The position numbers and the translations under genes were made by a program. A stretch of 64,000 nucleotides of DNA from Candidatus Gastranaerophilales bacterium (GTDB taxonomy: Bacteria > Cyanobacteriota > Vampirovibrionia > Gastranaerophilales > Gastranaerophilaceae). Below, in pieces: positions 28,330-39,900 of this stretch. The notes under the pieces are model-generated. The model was not told the DNA's origin and did no database searches. It saw nothing but the letters and a program-made list of their open reading frames with translations. The stretch is taken from positions 124,001 through 188,000 of the forward strand of contig CANQRH010000002.1 in NCBI GenBank assembly GCA_947626225.1, written 5' to 3'. Within the stretch, counting starts at the first letter, position 1; each line of letters starts with the position of its first letter.

Positions 28330-29553
28330 TTATACGTCTTTTTTGATAAATCCCGTTTGGATTATGTCTTTGCCGAATTTTTCTTCCAGTTTATCAAAAC
28401 ATTTTGAAAGTTTTTCTTTTTTGATATCGGTTTCAACATCGCGGAAAAGTGTCATCTGCTCATTACTGTTTAATTCAAAAGTATCAAGTATGACACCCGT
28501 GCTTCTGTAGATAATGTTAGGATTATACATTTTTTCGAGAAGATTAAATACAACCTCTGATATTTCCAGTTCAAAATCGGTACCGCTGTTTAAAACCTTC
28601 TTTTCACAGTAAACTTTAAAATCTTTTGTGCGTAAAAAAGTACTTATACCTTTGCATTTAGCATTTATTCGCCGAAGTTTTACACAGGCACGGTGAATAT
28701 GATAATTAAGTGAATTTTTCAGATAATTTTTATCGGAGCTGAATTTTGCAAGTGCACTCGTTTTTTGAATGGATTTCGGAAGTTTAACCTCATTTGACAC
28801 CGGCGAAACCATTTCGCCCAAAAGTTCGTGTTTCATCTCAAGTCCGTGTATTCCGATTTGCTTGTTTAGCCATAAATCATCCTGAGATACAAGTTCATAC
28901 GCTGTCAAAATACCGTGTTTGCGCAAAAGCAGTGAAAGATTTCTGCCGATTCCCCAAATCTCATCAATCCCCGTTTTTTCAAGCAGCGGAATTATTTTTC
29001 TTGATCCGACAAGAAATACACCTTCTTCTAGTTTTTTAGCCTTATCCGAGGCAAGTTTTGCCAGAGATTTTGAAGAACTGACACCGATTGATACCGGAAT
29101 ATCAACCTTGGCGAGAATTTCTTCCCTTATCATTTGAGCAATTTCAAGGTAATTCTTTTTATATAACCTTTCCAATCCGGTCAAATCAACAAAAGCCTCA
29201 TCTATGGAATAAATTTCTACAAGCGGAGAAAAAGTTTTAAGCACCTCCATAACTTTGTAAGAAATCTGCGCATATAAATCATGATTTGCGTTAATAAATA
29301 CAGCCTTTTTCATATCACCTTCAATTTGAAAGTACGGCATTCCCATTCTGATACCAAGTTTTTTTGCCTCTTTGGATCGTGAAATTACACATTGTCCGCG
29401 TCCCGACATTACGCAGACGGGTTTACCTTTTAAATCCGGATTTACGCTCTGTTCGCAGGATACAAAAAAAGAATCGCAATCCACCAATGCTATAACGTGT
29501 TTTTTAGCCATAACATCATTATCAGGTATGTTTAATTTTTCTTCCAATTCCAT
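28330..29553 (-). CDS. Y-family DNA polymerase (UmuC/DinB-like)
   Basis: ALVDCDSFFVSCEQSVNPDLKGKPVCVMSGRGQCVISRSKEAKKLGIRMGMP; YSIDEAFVDLTG. Confidence 0.9.
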   Translation of the reverse strand: MELEEKLNIPDNDVMAKKHVIALVDCDSFFVSCEQSVNPDLKGKPVCVMSGRGQCVISRSKEAKKLGIRMGMPYFQIEGDMKKAVFINANHDLYAQISYKVMEVLKTFSPLVEIYSIDEAFVDLTGLERLYKKNYLEIAQMIREEILAKVDIPVSIGVSSSKSLAKLASDKAKKLEEGVFLVGSRKIIPLLEKTGIDEIWGIGRNLSLLLRKHGILTAYELVSQDDLWLNKQIGIHGLEMKHELLGEMVSPVSNEVKLPKSIQKTSALAKFSSDKNYLKNSLNYHIHRACVKLRRINAKCKGISTFLRTKDFKVYCEKKVLNSGTDFELEISEVVFNLLEKMYNPNIIYRSTGVILDTFELNSNEQMTLFRDVETDIKKEKLSKCFDKLEEKFGKDIIQTGFIKKDV

Positions 29554-29598
29554 ATATAAATTATAGTATATTTATTGTAAAATGAAACCAAAGGAGAA

Positions 29599-30885
29599 AT
29601 GATGGCTGAAAAAAAAGTTAAAGCGGTAATTCTTGCCGCAGGCAAAGGAACAAGAATGAAATCAAATACCCCGAAAGTGCTTCATGAAATTCTGGGGAAA
29701 CCGCTTTTGGGTTACGTTCTTGATAACGTAAAAAATATAGTAAATGAATCTTTTGTTATTGTAGGGCATCATGCCGAAGAAGTAACAGAATTTGTTCAAA
29801 AAAATTATCCTTACGGGAAAACGGTTCTGCAATCTCCGCAATTAGGCACGGGACATGCCGTTTCCATGGTCTGTCCGGAACTGGAAACATTTGACGGGAC
29901 CGTAATAATTCTTTGCGGAGATACTCCTTTGATTACCGAAACCACTCTCACAAAATTTTTGGAACATCATAACTTCCTTAATTCCGATATCACCGTTATG
30001 AGTGCAATATTTGACAATCCCGCAAATTACGGAAGAATTATCCGAGAAACAGACGGCTCACTAAAATGTATTGCGGAAGAAAAAGATGCATCCGCAAATG
30101 AAAAAGCCGTAAAAGAAGTTAATGCGGGAATTTACTGCCTGAATTGGGCTAAAGTAAAAGAAATATTTTCACATCTTTCAAACAATAATGCTCAGGGTGA
30201 ATACTATCTTACAGACATTATTTCCGAAGGGAAAAAATTAAATTTAAAAGTTAACGCTTATACCCTTGAAAATAACGATGAAATTTACGGAATAAATTCG
30301 CGCATAAACCTTGCCGAAGCCGCAAAAATGATTAACAACAGAAAATTAAAAAATCTGATGGAAAACGGAGTTACAATAGTTGATGCATCATCGGTTTGGA
30401 TATCGGAAGATACGGAAATCGGGGCGGATACTGTTATATACCCCTCAACATACATTGAAGGGAAAAACAAAATAGGTTCAAACTGCAAAATAGGGCCTTG
30501 CGCTCATATCAGAGGCGGGGTTGAAGTTGATGATAACTGCAAAATCGGCAACTTTGTCGAAGTTAAAAAAGCTAAAATAGGACATAACACAAACGTAGGG
30601 CATTTAAGTTACGTTGGTGACAGCGAATTCGGTTCAAATATTAATATCGGAGCCGGAACAATTACGGCGAATTACAATCCTTTAACCAAAGTTAAAAGCA
30701 AAACGATATTGAAAGATAACGTAAAAATCGGCTCAAATACGGTTTTGGTAGCTCCGGTTAATGTCGAAGAAGGTGCCAATATAGGTGCAGGCAGCGTTAT
30801 TACAAAAAATATTCCCGCTTGGGCGCTCGCTTTAACCCGTTCTCCCTTAAAAATAATAGCTGACTGGGTTAAAAATATTTTATGA
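29599..30885 (+). CDS. glmU: Bifunctional UDP-GlcNAc pyrophosphorylase / GlcN-1-P acetyltransferase
   Basis: AVILAAGKGTRMKSNTPKVLHEILGKPLL; left-handed beta-helix hexapeptides; NIGAGTITANYNP. Confidence 0.93.
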   Translation: MMAEKKVKAVILAAGKGTRMKSNTPKVLHEILGKPLLGYVLDNVKNIVNESFVIVGHHAEEVTEFVQKNYPYGKTVLQSPQLGTGHAVSMVCPELETFDGTVIILCGDTPLITETTLTKFLEHHNFLNSDITVMSAIFDNPANYGRIIRETDGSLKCIAEEKDASANEKAVKEVNAGIYCLNWAKVKEIFSHLSNNNAQGEYYLTDIISEGKKLNLKVNAYTLENNDEIYGINSRINLAEAAKMINNRKLKNLMENGVTIVDASSVWISEDTEIGADTVIYPSTYIEGKNKIGSNCKIGPCAHIRGGVEVDDNCKIGNFVEVKKAKIGHNTNVGHLSYVGDSEFGSNINIGAGTITANYNPLTKVKSKTILKDNVKIGSNTVLVAPVNVEEGANIGAGSVITKNIPAWALALTRSPLKIIADWVKNIL

Positions 30886-30897
30886 TAAAATTGTTCT

Positions 30898-32298
30898 ATG
30901 AGCCACAAGCAGATTAAATGGATAATGTTCATAATCGTGGCTATAGGCAATTTTATAGCCATGCTTGACTCGACAACCGTAAACCTTGCATTATACCCCA
31001 TGTCGGTAGATTTGAATGTATCAATGGGCGAAATTCAATGGGTAATGATTGCCTACATGTTGGTGCTTACGGTTTTTCTGCCTTTTTTCGGAAAACTCGG
31101 AGATATTTTTCCTAAAAACAAGCTTTATTCCGCCGGATTTTTACTGTTCGGACTCGGAGCATTTTTAAACTCCACTGCCGAAACTTATATTCTTTTAATT
31201 ATATACCGATGCATAGAAGCTCTCGGAGCTTCCGTAATGCTTTCAAATGCGCAGGCCGTAATTGCGGGAACCTTTTACGGAAAAAGACGCGGTAAAGCCT
31301 TAGGATTGAACGGATGTATTGTAGCATTGGGAGGAATCAGCGGGCCGGCTCTGGGCGGAATTTTAATCCACTTATTTGACTGGCATGCGGTATTTTATCC
31401 ATGTATACCGGTTGCTTTTGCAGGCGCTTATTTCGCTTACAGACTTTTGCCGGGTAAAACAAGGACAGATATTAAAAACTTTAAATTTGATTATAAAGGA
31501 TTTTTATATTTCACGGTCAGTCTGTTTGCGCTTTTGCTTGCTATATCGGAAGGACATGTGTGGGGTTGGAATTCGTTAAGAATAATACTTTTAGGAATAA
31601 TTACCCTTATCTTCGGAGCATTATTTTATATACGCGATCATAAAATAACTTATCCGCTCATTAATTTTTCAATGTTTAAGATTACAACTTTTACGTACGG
31701 TAATCTTGCCGTTATGACTTCGTACATGGCAATGTATACAAACAGTATCCTCTTGCCGTTCTTTTTGCAGGAAATTCAAGGTTACAATCCGCTTGTAACG
31801 GGACTTTTAATTTTGCCGTATTCCCTTACTCTGACTGTCTGTGCACCAATCAGCGGAAGATTATCCGGTATTTACGGAAGCAGATATCTGACTCTTGCCG
31901 GAGCAAGTGTTTATTGTATTTCGCTTTTATTATTTACGCTGTTCGGAAAAGATTGTGCCATGTGGCAGATAGTGCTTGCATCAGGTATAATGGGAATAGG
32001 AAACGGACTTTTTCAATCTCCGTCCAACAATGCCATTATGACAAGTGTTGATAAAAGTGAACTCGGAATAGCCTCAGGAATACTTGCACTTTCAAGAAAT
32101 CTCGGAAATATTCTCGGAGTTGCCGTAACAATTACTCTTTTTGAAACTTTCAGAACAATATTTATTGAAAACAAACAAATTTATAAAACAGCATTCTATC
32201 ATTCATACAAAACAACAATGTGTTTCGGAATTTTGTTCGGATTAATATGCCTTTTATTCGCTAACATTGCATATAAAAACAATACTGATACAGTTTAA
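30898..32298 (+). CDS. MFS transporter, DHA2/EmrB-like
   Basis: AMLDSTTVNLALYPMSVDLNVSMGEIQWVMIAYML; about 14 TM segments. Confidence 0.85.
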   Translation: MSHKQIKWIMFIIVAIGNFIAMLDSTTVNLALYPMSVDLNVSMGEIQWVMIAYMLVLTVFLPFFGKLGDIFPKNKLYSAGFLLFGLGAFLNSTAETYILLIIYRCIEALGASVMLSNAQAVIAGTFYGKRRGKALGLNGCIVALGGISGPALGGILIHLFDWHAVFYPCIPVAFAGAYFAYRLLPGKTRTDIKNFKFDYKGFLYFTVSLFALLLAISEGHVWGWNSLRIILLGIITLIFGALFYIRDHKITYPLINFSMFKITTFTYGNLAVMTSYMAMYTNSILLPFFLQEIQGYNPLVTGLLILPYSLTLTVCAPISGRLSGIYGSRYLTLAGASVYCISLLLFTLFGKDCAMWQIVLASGIMGIGNGLFQSPSNNAIMTSVDKSELGIASGILALSRNLGNILGVAVTITLFETFRTIFIENKQIYKTAFYHSYKTTMCFGILFGLICLLFANIAYKNNTDTV

Positions 32299-33539
32299 GA
32301 ATTGACGCTTATATAACCGTTAATTGCCGAATGAGCCGCAACAAAAGGAGAGGACAAATAAATAGATCCTTCGACATTCCCCATTCTGCCTCGGAAATTT
32401 CTGTTCTGAGTTGCAAGACAGACTTCTCCGTCGGCTAAAGTTCCGGCATGAACACCGACACACGGACCGCATCCCGGAGGTAAAACAGCTGCACCGGCTT
32501 TTACAAATGTTGTAATCAAACCTTCATCAAGCGCTTTTATATAAACATCTTTTGATGCGGGGCAAATAAGCATTCTGACATTTGGATTAACTTTGTTACC
32601 GTCAAGAATTTTTGCAACAATACGCAAATCTTCAATTCTTCCGTTAGTACAGGTACCTACAAAAACCTGATCAACCTTTACATCCGAAAGTTCTTCCGCA
32701 AGATGAGTATTATCAACCGTATGCGGGCAGGAAACCGTATGTTTAATATCAGCCGCATTGATTTTTATAACACGTTCATAAACCGCATCAAAATCAGGTT
32801 TTATACTTCTGAATTTATCTTCTCTGCCATGCTGTTTCAAAAACTCTCTTGTTTTATCATCAGCCGTAAAAAGTCCGGCTTTTGCACCGCATTCAACAGC
32901 CATATTAGCAAGAGTAAAGCGCTCTGACATCTCCATATTTTCAATAGTATCACCGCAAAATTCCAAAGCTTTATATGTTGCACCGTCAGCACCAATCATT
33001 CCGATTAAATGAAGCATCAAATCTTTTGAACAAATTCCGTCATTAAATTTCCCGCTAACTTCAATTTTAAAAGTCGCGGGAACTTTCAGCCAAGTTTTAC
33101 CGAGTGCCATGGCTGCGGCAATATCGGTTGAACCCATTCCTGTAGCAAATGCACCGAGAGCACCCGATGTACAGGTATGAGAATCCGCACCGACAAGAAT
33201 TTCACAAGGATTTACGAAAGATTCCACGAGTCTCTGGTGGCATACACCGGCACCGACATCGGAAAGAACGGCACCGTAATCTTTGGCAAAATCTCTCAAA
33301 ACTTTATGAGTATTGGATAACTCTTTTCTGGGACTCGGAGAAGCGTGATCGATAAAAAGTATAGTACGTTTCGGATTAAACAACTTTTCTTTGCCGAGTT
33401 TTTTAAATTCCTGAACCGTTAAAGGTCCCGTTCCGTCCTGAACGGCAGTTACGTCAACTTTTGCAATTACAAGTTCGCCCGCTTTAACATTTCTGCCAGT
33501 GTGTTCGGATATAATTTTTTCAGCAAGAGTTTGTCCCAT
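32295..33539 (-). CDS. leuC: 3-isopropylmalate dehydratase large subunit
   Basis: MGQTLAEKIISEHTGR; GADSHTCTSGALGAFATGMGSTD; FVGTCTNGRIEDL; LPPGCGPCVG. Confidence 0.9.
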   Translation of the reverse strand: MGQTLAEKIISEHTGRNVKAGELVIAKVDVTAVQDGTGPLTVQEFKKLGKEKLFNPKRTILFIDHASPSPRKELSNTHKVLRDFAKDYGAVLSDVGAGVCHQRLVESFVNPCEILVGADSHTCTSGALGAFATGMGSTDIAAAMALGKTWLKVPATFKIEVSGKFNDGICSKDLMLHLIGMIGADGATYKALEFCGDTIENMEMSERFTLANMAVECGAKAGLFTADDKTREFLKQHGREDKFRSIKPDFDAVYERVIKINAADIKHTVSCPHTVDNTHLAEELSDVKVDQVFVGTCTNGRIEDLRIVAKILDGNKVNPNVRMLICPASKDVYIKALDEGLITTFVKAGAAVLPPGCGPCVGVHAGTLADGEVCLATQNRNFRGRMGNVEGSIYLSSPFVAAHSAINGYISVNS

Positions 33540-33546
33540 AAAATAT

Positions 33547-33580
33547 CTCCTTTTTCATAAATGGTATCATGAAAAAGGAG
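33547..33580 (-). promoter_or_regulatory. Perfect 12-bp hairpin in the leuC 5' region, overlapping its Shine-Dalgarno
   Basis: Minus strand CTCCTTTTTCAT-GATACCATTT-ATGAAAAAGGAG-atattttATG. Confidence 0.65.
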
Positions 33581-33596
33581 AATGGAATAATCACTA

Positions 33597-34844
33597 TTAT
33601 GAGAATATTTTAAAACTTGCTTCAACGTTTTTATCAACAACCGATTTAACGGAGTCATATTCGGTTTGAAGTGCATTGTGTTCGGTATCAAGTTTTTTGA
33701 GTTCCAAATCGAGTTTTTTATCCTGACTTTCAAGTGCTGCCATATCCTGATTGTATTTGGATTCGGCTTTTGCAATTGCTCTTTCGTCACGGACTTCCTG
33801 AATGCAGGTATCATCGGATATGTTTGTAGTTTTGAAGATTTTTTCCGAAGTTGAATAGTATTCAAGTCTTAATGTGCCGTCACGCAAAGCTCCTTCAAAA
33901 GTATAGTTATCTTTAAGCGGATTTTTTGCTACTTTGCTTGTACCTTTTGTAGTTTCGGAATAAATATAGTGGTCATTTGCTTTTGACGGAGTATCGGTAT
34001 ATGTAAAGTAACCGCTGGATTTCATTTTATTAAATATATTTTTGTAATACTTTAATGCGCTGTTATTATCAGCATCTGCCGCCGATTTGTATGCACCGAG
34101 ATCGTATTGTTCATGGAATGCAACACCGGTATCGGAAGTTCCGTTTACATTAACTCTTAAATAAGCTTCCGTTAAAGCCATTGCATAATCGTATAAATCT
34201 TTTGACTCTTCGGTAGTTCCCTCATAATTAATAGGTTCAAACTTACCGTCAACTACATAAGCTGCATATCCATCGCCTATATTGAATGAGCCGTCATCCA
34301 AATCGGAAGTTTCAACCCAGCTGAAACCGAAATCATGTTCGGGCATATATTTTGTAATCCCTACGGATTTGAAATATTTATCCCAAGCTTCATGAATTTT
34401 TTGTTCTGTTTCTGCCTGAGCTTCGGATTTTTGTGATGAATCGGCATATGTTTTTTGAACTTTAATATCGGCTTGAGAATAACCGAGCCTGCTTAAAAAC
34501 AAATTATAGTTGCCTTTGGATTTTGCAAAAGCATCAGCCAATTCTTCGGTTACAAGAATTCGGCCTTTTGTATCGGTAACAACATATTGTTTCGTGCTTT
34601 CGGCCATATTAAGACTTGTCATAGTGTTATATGAAATATCTTCATAGTTTGCTACCGCACCGTTAAATCCTGTTAATACCGTCAATTTTGTGGCATCAAG
34701 AGCTTCATTGTACTCATTTGTAATCTGCTGAGTCTGATCCGCAAGACGTTGTTTTGAATACGAAATGCTCTGGCCCGAATTTTCGTTATTTGTCAAACGG
34801 GCTGTTATACTCAATAATCTTGCTTGTGAAGCTGCCATTCCCAT
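33597..34844 (-). CDS. MGMAA(S/G)QAR-family protein B (lineage-restricted, unknown function)
   Basis: MGMAASQARLLSITARLTNNE and LELKKLDTEHNALQTEYDSVKSVVDKNVEASFKIFS shared with family A and C. Confidence 0.8.
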   Translation of the reverse strand: MGMAASQARLLSITARLTNNENSGQSISYSKQRLADQTQQITNEYNEALDATKLTVLTGFNGAVANYEDISYNTMTSLNMAESTKQYVVTDTKGRILVTEELADAFAKSKGNYNLFLSRLGYSQADIKVQKTYADSSQKSEAQAETEQKIHEAWDKYFKSVGITKYMPEHDFGFSWVETSDLDDGSFNIGDGYAAYVVDGKFEPINYEGTTEESKDLYDYAMALTEAYLRVNVNGTSDTGVAFHEQYDLGAYKSAADADNNSALKYYKNIFNKMKSSGYFTYTDTPSKANDHYIYSETTKGTSKVAKNPLKDNYTFEGALRDGTLRLEYYSTSEKIFKTTNISDDTCIQEVRDERAIAKAESKYNQDMAALESQDKKLDLELKKLDTEHNALQTEYDSVKSVVDKNVEASFKIFS

Positions 34845-34880
34845 GGTATTTTTTCCTTATTATAGTACTTGTATTCATGT

Positions 34881-34907
34881 TTACGGCATTTTAACCCGAA
34901 AACTTTA
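34881..34907 (-). promoter_or_regulatory. Sigma-28-like promoter element upstream of family protein B
   Basis: Minus strand TAAAGTTT-N12-GCCGTAAA. Confidence 0.6.
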
Positions 34908-34952
34908 AAAATTTTCGGCAGAATGTAACAAAAACTTAATATAAATTACAAA

Positions 34953-36815
34953 CTATTTTTCCGCGGAATAAAGCCGTGCAAAAAAGCAGGCTACGTGCTG
35001 AATTGAATCAACCCTAACCCATTGCCTCGTAGATTTAAATCTGAATGAATTTAAAGACCGCTGCGGATTTTTATGGGCAAATACAGAGGCTTCGGTATTG
35101 AATAAGTGAAACTGGCACATTGCCGCATTTTTACACGCATCAAGAATTTTTTGCGCCAATTCTTTTTTATCAAGCATTTTTGCAAGGTAATATGAGGCAA
35201 TAAGACCTTCCGATCTGGCTCCGTCAGGATAATAATGATCACCGTATTCGTAATAATATCCGCCTTCATAATCAATATAAGGTGAGTCATCACGTTGGTA
35301 CATCTTATCAATCATAGTCCGTGCATCATTAAAGACAAAATTTAAATAATTTTCTTTTCTGAAATTTTCATCCTTCGCCCATTCTTCCACAGCCTGCATA
35401 AGCCAAGCATCGGAAGGCAGTGCGGTAAACAAATCGGCGTAAATTTCAGGTCTTACATCGATAATCCAGTCAAGTGCTTTTTCAGATATTTGCCGAACGG
35501 TATTAATCAATTGTTCATCGTCTTTGAAATTATTGGCGAAAAGCGCCAACCCTAAAAGAGCTTCTCCGGGATAATAGAATGAAAAAGTAGCCTTTCTTTC
35601 ATTCTCATTCATTTTTATTAACGGCTGACCGTTTTGAAACTCGGGATGAATATAATATCCGAGCATTTCACCGTTATCTGATACTCTGCTTAAAATATGA
35701 CGTGTAAGCCCTTTTATATATTCATCATAGGATTTATCGCCGGTTAAGTTTCTGTATTGCATTAAAGCAACAAGCAAAACACCGCTTCCGCCGAGCTTGC
35801 CCTTGTTGTTATAATATGCAAAATAAGCTTTTCCGAATTCACAATTATGAGGGGCACAAATTGATATACTCCAATCTAAAGCCTTTTTCGCGGAGATTAT
35901 AAACTTATCTTCTCCGGATAATACGTATGCCCGCAAAAGAGTGATAATTCCGCCGCAGTGCCTTAAATCGTTATAATACAAATTGTCATCAGTTCGATTC
36001 GGATGTTCATGGTCTTTAAAATTATCATCCGTACAATCGTAGTAGTAGAGAAATCTGCCGTCATCATACATATTATCAATTAACCACTCGGAAGATTTTA
36101 GAATTTGGTATAATAATGTTTCCCTGTCAAATTTTGTATACCTGACATTACCGCGGTATAAAGGAATACATTTATCCTTAAACGATACAAAAGCTCTGCT
36201 TTTAAATAAGTAACAGTCATAATCCTTCGATGCGAAAAGAATTTTTATTCTTTCCGATATTTTATTCGTTATTTTTGCAATCGGAGTTTTTCGTATCACG
36301 GTATTTAATGCCGATTTTAAAGACATTTGGCTGAATGTTACGGCATCAGTCGGCATATAATAATAAGAAATGCCGTTATGTGCAATCTCAATACCGGTAA
36401 TTCCGGGTTCAAATCGGTATTCATCAAATTTTGATGTATTTAATTTCTTAAAATCCGAAGATATCTTGTCATAAGCGACTTCAACCATAATTCTGCAAAA
36501 TGTTTCATCATTTAAATCAAATTCTGAGAATTGCGTATTTTTCTTCAGCATTTCTATGCATCTGTTTAAAGTCTGCTCTAAAGTTGAACGCCTGCTCCCG
36601 TATCTTATAAACTTTTTACCGATATCAAAAAGAGAAACGTAAACGATTGTATCGTTAGCTTTAAATTCAAAAATATCAGTCAAATTTAAATCGGAAATAT
36701 TAAGATTGCCGCCGTTTATCAGTGTTTCTCTTATACGATTTAACAGCACTGCAACATTCGAAAAATCCCGATTGTAATACTCTCTCTCCTTATCATTGCT
36801 TTCTTTAAAATTCAT
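34953..36815 (-). CDS. Hypothetical protein; possible N-terminal AMMECR1-like region and C-terminal alpha/alpha-toroid (glycoside hydrolase/epimerase-like) domain
   Basis: NDLRHCGGIITLLRAYVLSGEDKFIISAKKALDWSI and repeated helical blocks; IVYVSLFDIGKKFIRYGSRRSTLEQTL. Alternative start at 36872. Confidence 0.45.
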   Translation of the reverse strand: MNFKESNDKEREYYNRDFSNVAVLLNRIRETLINGGNLNISDLNLTDIFEFKANDTIVYVSLFDIGKKFIRYGSRRSTLEQTLNRCIEMLKKNTQFSEFDLNDETFCRIMVEVAYDKISSDFKKLNTSKFDEYRFEPGITGIEIAHNGISYYYMPTDAVTFSQMSLKSALNTVIRKTPIAKITNKISERIKILFASKDYDCYLFKSRAFVSFKDKCIPLYRGNVRYTKFDRETLLYQILKSSEWLIDNMYDDGRFLYYYDCTDDNFKDHEHPNRTDDNLYYNDLRHCGGIITLLRAYVLSGEDKFIISAKKALDWSISICAPHNCEFGKAYFAYYNNKGKLGGSGVLLVALMQYRNLTGDKSYDEYIKGLTRHILSRVSDNGEMLGYYIHPEFQNGQPLIKMNENERKATFSFYYPGEALLGLALFANNFKDDEQLINTVRQISEKALDWIIDVRPEIYADLFTALPSDAWLMQAVEEWAKDENFRKENYLNFVFNDARTMIDKMYQRDDSPYIDYEGGYYYEYGDHYYPDGARSEGLIASYYLAKMLDKKELAQKILDACKNAAMCQFHLFNTEASVFAHKNPQRSLNSFRFKSTRQWVRVDSIQHVACFFARLYSAEK

Positions 36816-36926
36816 AAAAACAATTTTATCACTAATGCCTGCAAATATCAAACGTAAAGATTTATGTAACATTTTGACAAGCAGTAAAAGTTATTGTTCA
36901 ATAAAAATAAGACTTGGTAGGAATTT

Positions 36927-39900
36927 ATGTACATAAAACAGCTTGAAATAGATAATTTCAAATCATTTGCCAACAAATCGGAAATTCCTCTGTTAAAGGG
37001 GTTTACTACGGTTTCGGGGCCGAACGGCTCGGGGAAAAGCAATATTATAGACAGCGTTTTGTTTGCACTCGGTCTTGCAAATGCCAGCGAACTGCGCGCC
37101 GAAAATTTATCCCATTTTATTTCTACCTACACAAAACGAAATGAGGCGTTTGTAAAAGTCACATTCGGCGATATTGAAAACGGTGATGATTTAACAATCG
37201 GCAGAAAAATCAGAAAAACATCTCAAGGTTATGCCAGTACCTACTACATAAATGACAGCGTCACTACACTGACAAATGTTCATGCACTTCTTGAAAAATA
37301 TAACGTAACCCCTAACAGCTATAACGTAATGATGCAGGGTGACGTTATGGGGATTACAAACTGCACTCCCAAAAACAGACGAAAGATTATTGATGATATA
37401 GCGGGCATTGCCGATTTTGACAGACGAATAGAACAGGCGACAGCGGAATTGGATACGGTAGAACAGAGAGTGGAACGCTCTACGGTAATTCTAAATGAAG
37501 TTGATAACAGACTTGAACAGCTGAAAGAAGAACGCGAAGTTGCTCTCAAATATCAAAAACTGCGTGACGAAAAACAACAGCTTGACAGTCAGATAAATAC
37601 CGTAAGATTTTTTGATATTAAAAGAAATCTGGAAAAAGCGCACGAAAATATTCTTGAATTTACCAAGAAGAAAAAGGATGAAGAAGTTAAAAACAAGGAT
37701 TTGGACGAACGTTTAAATTTAATCAGACAAAAATATGAAGAAGTATCAAATCTTGTAAAGGAAAAAGGCGAAGCACAGCAGATTGAACTCAAAAAAAAAG
37801 AAGAAACCGTAAAAGGTGAAATTGACCGTAAAAACAACGCCGTAAACTATGCCGATAAACAAATTCACGATGGGCTGCGCTCTATCGAAAATGCCAAAAA
37901 CGGCATTCAAGGATTTAAGAAAAAAATTGAAGATTTCAACCTTAAAATTAAACTTAAAGATGATGAAATTAATTTAATAAAAGAAAATACCAAAAATCGC
38001 GAAGCGGAATTGAAGAAAATTCTTGAAGATATGACAGGGCTGAATGCGACAGCCGATCAGCATATTGAAAAGCGAAACAATCTGCGCAAACAACTTGAAG
38101 ATTTAAAAGATTCCGAAACAAAGCTTATTCAGGAAAAAATTCCGCTTGAAAATGATTTAAAAAATCTCCAAAAAGAATACGAAGATGCGAAAAATAAACT
38201 TGAAGAACTTAACGAAATGAAAGCGAATTTCGCATCAAATCAGGAATTGAAACAAACTCTCGTAAATCAGCTTCAGCAAGAAATGAATGATTTTAAAATT
38301 ATTCAGCAGAATGCTATGCACGATTTAGACACCACAAAAAATGAAATCAATGATTTAAACTATAATATTCAAATGGCTTACCGAAAGATTTCCGCAATGG
38401 AAGCTAAAAAACAGGCTGTTGAAGATGCAAACTTCAATCGTGCAATTGATACGGTTATGAATGCGAAATTAAAAGGAGTTCATGCACCGCTTGTTCAACT
38501 CGGAAAGGTTGATAAAGAATATTCAATAGCTGCCGAAACCGCATTTGGCGGTCGTATGGCACATATTGTAGTTGATGATGAACATGTTGCATCCGTTGCC
38601 ATTGAACTTTTAAAATCATCAAATGCCGGCAGGGCAACTTTTATTCCTTTGAACAAAATTAAAAAAGCGCCCGCAAAACTGCAATTGCCGAAAGACAAGG
38701 GAGTTATTGATTATGCAATAAATCTCGTTGATTTTGATGATGAATATATTGATGCATTTTATTATGCGGTCGGTGATACCATCGTTGTTGAAGATATCGA
38801 ATGCGCTAAAAAACTTATCGGTAAATACAGAATGGTTACTCTGCAGGGAGAACTTTTGGAAAAAACAGGTTCCATAACAGGCGGTACCAGAGTCAGAACA
38901 GGTTTAAGCTTCAGCCAAAACGATGATAAGGAACTGAATAAATTCAAAGAACGCTTAAAAGAAATGGAACAAAAGCTCGGTTCTCTTGAAAATAAAAAAA
39001 TATCACTCGAACAAAAACTTGATGATGTACGAAGCAAGTATTCCGATTCCATGGGAGAATTTTCAAAATCCAAAGTTGAGCTTGAAAATATGACCAAAAA
39101 CTTTGAAAACAGCGAAAACATTATCAAAGAAAAGCAGGATTTCATAAAATCGGCAGAGCCGAAAATATCGGATTTGAACAAAAAACTCGATAAACTCGAA
39201 GAAAAGAACGTAAAAATTTATGATGAAATGACGGTATGCCAAGAACAGATTGAAGAAGTAGAAAAACTTATAAATGATAAAGATTTAAAAGAGTTAAAAG
39301 AAAAAACCGAGGGTGTTGAAAACGAAATAAAACGGCTTCAAACAAAGCTTATGACTGCCGAAAATGACAAAAATGAACTCAATCGCCAAATTTCTTTCCA
39401 TGAAAATCTTATTGAAACGAAGCTGGAAGAAATTAAAAATATCGAGCACAACAATGTCAAACTGGACGAAGATAAAATCCGCTATAAATCTGATATTGAA
39501 GAATTAAATAAAAAAACCGAAGAACTGCATAAGCAGATTGAAACCATTGAAGAAAAACTCGGTAAACTGCTTAAAGAGCGTGATGATATCAACGCGGAGC
39601 TTATGGAGCTTGAAAAACAGAAGCACATTAGAACGGCGGATATTGAACGTATAGCCGAACAAATTGAATCTTTTAAGGCTCGCAGACGTGAACTTGAACC
39701 GCAGCTTGAAGCATCGGCAAAAGAACTTGAAGAATCCGGAGTTGACATTAACAAGCTTGAACCCGTGGAAATATCCACGGAAGAAATTACATCAAAAATC
39801 CAAAGGCTTGAAAAACGCATGGCTGAACTTGGTGACGTTAATATGCGTGCACTGACGGCTTATGATGAAGTTTCGACAAGGCAGCGCGAACTAACCGAGC

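Noticed and set aside
28250-28510. 86-aa plus-strand ORF after the SRP RNA
   Set aside because: Overlaps the SRP RNA 3' end and runs antisense into the Y-family polymerase gene, with no recognisable product.
37319-39820. Several Ser/Phe-rich minus-strand ORFs inside smc
   Set aside because: Mirror-image ORFs of the Glu/Lys-rich coiled-coil coding strand, with no independent signals.
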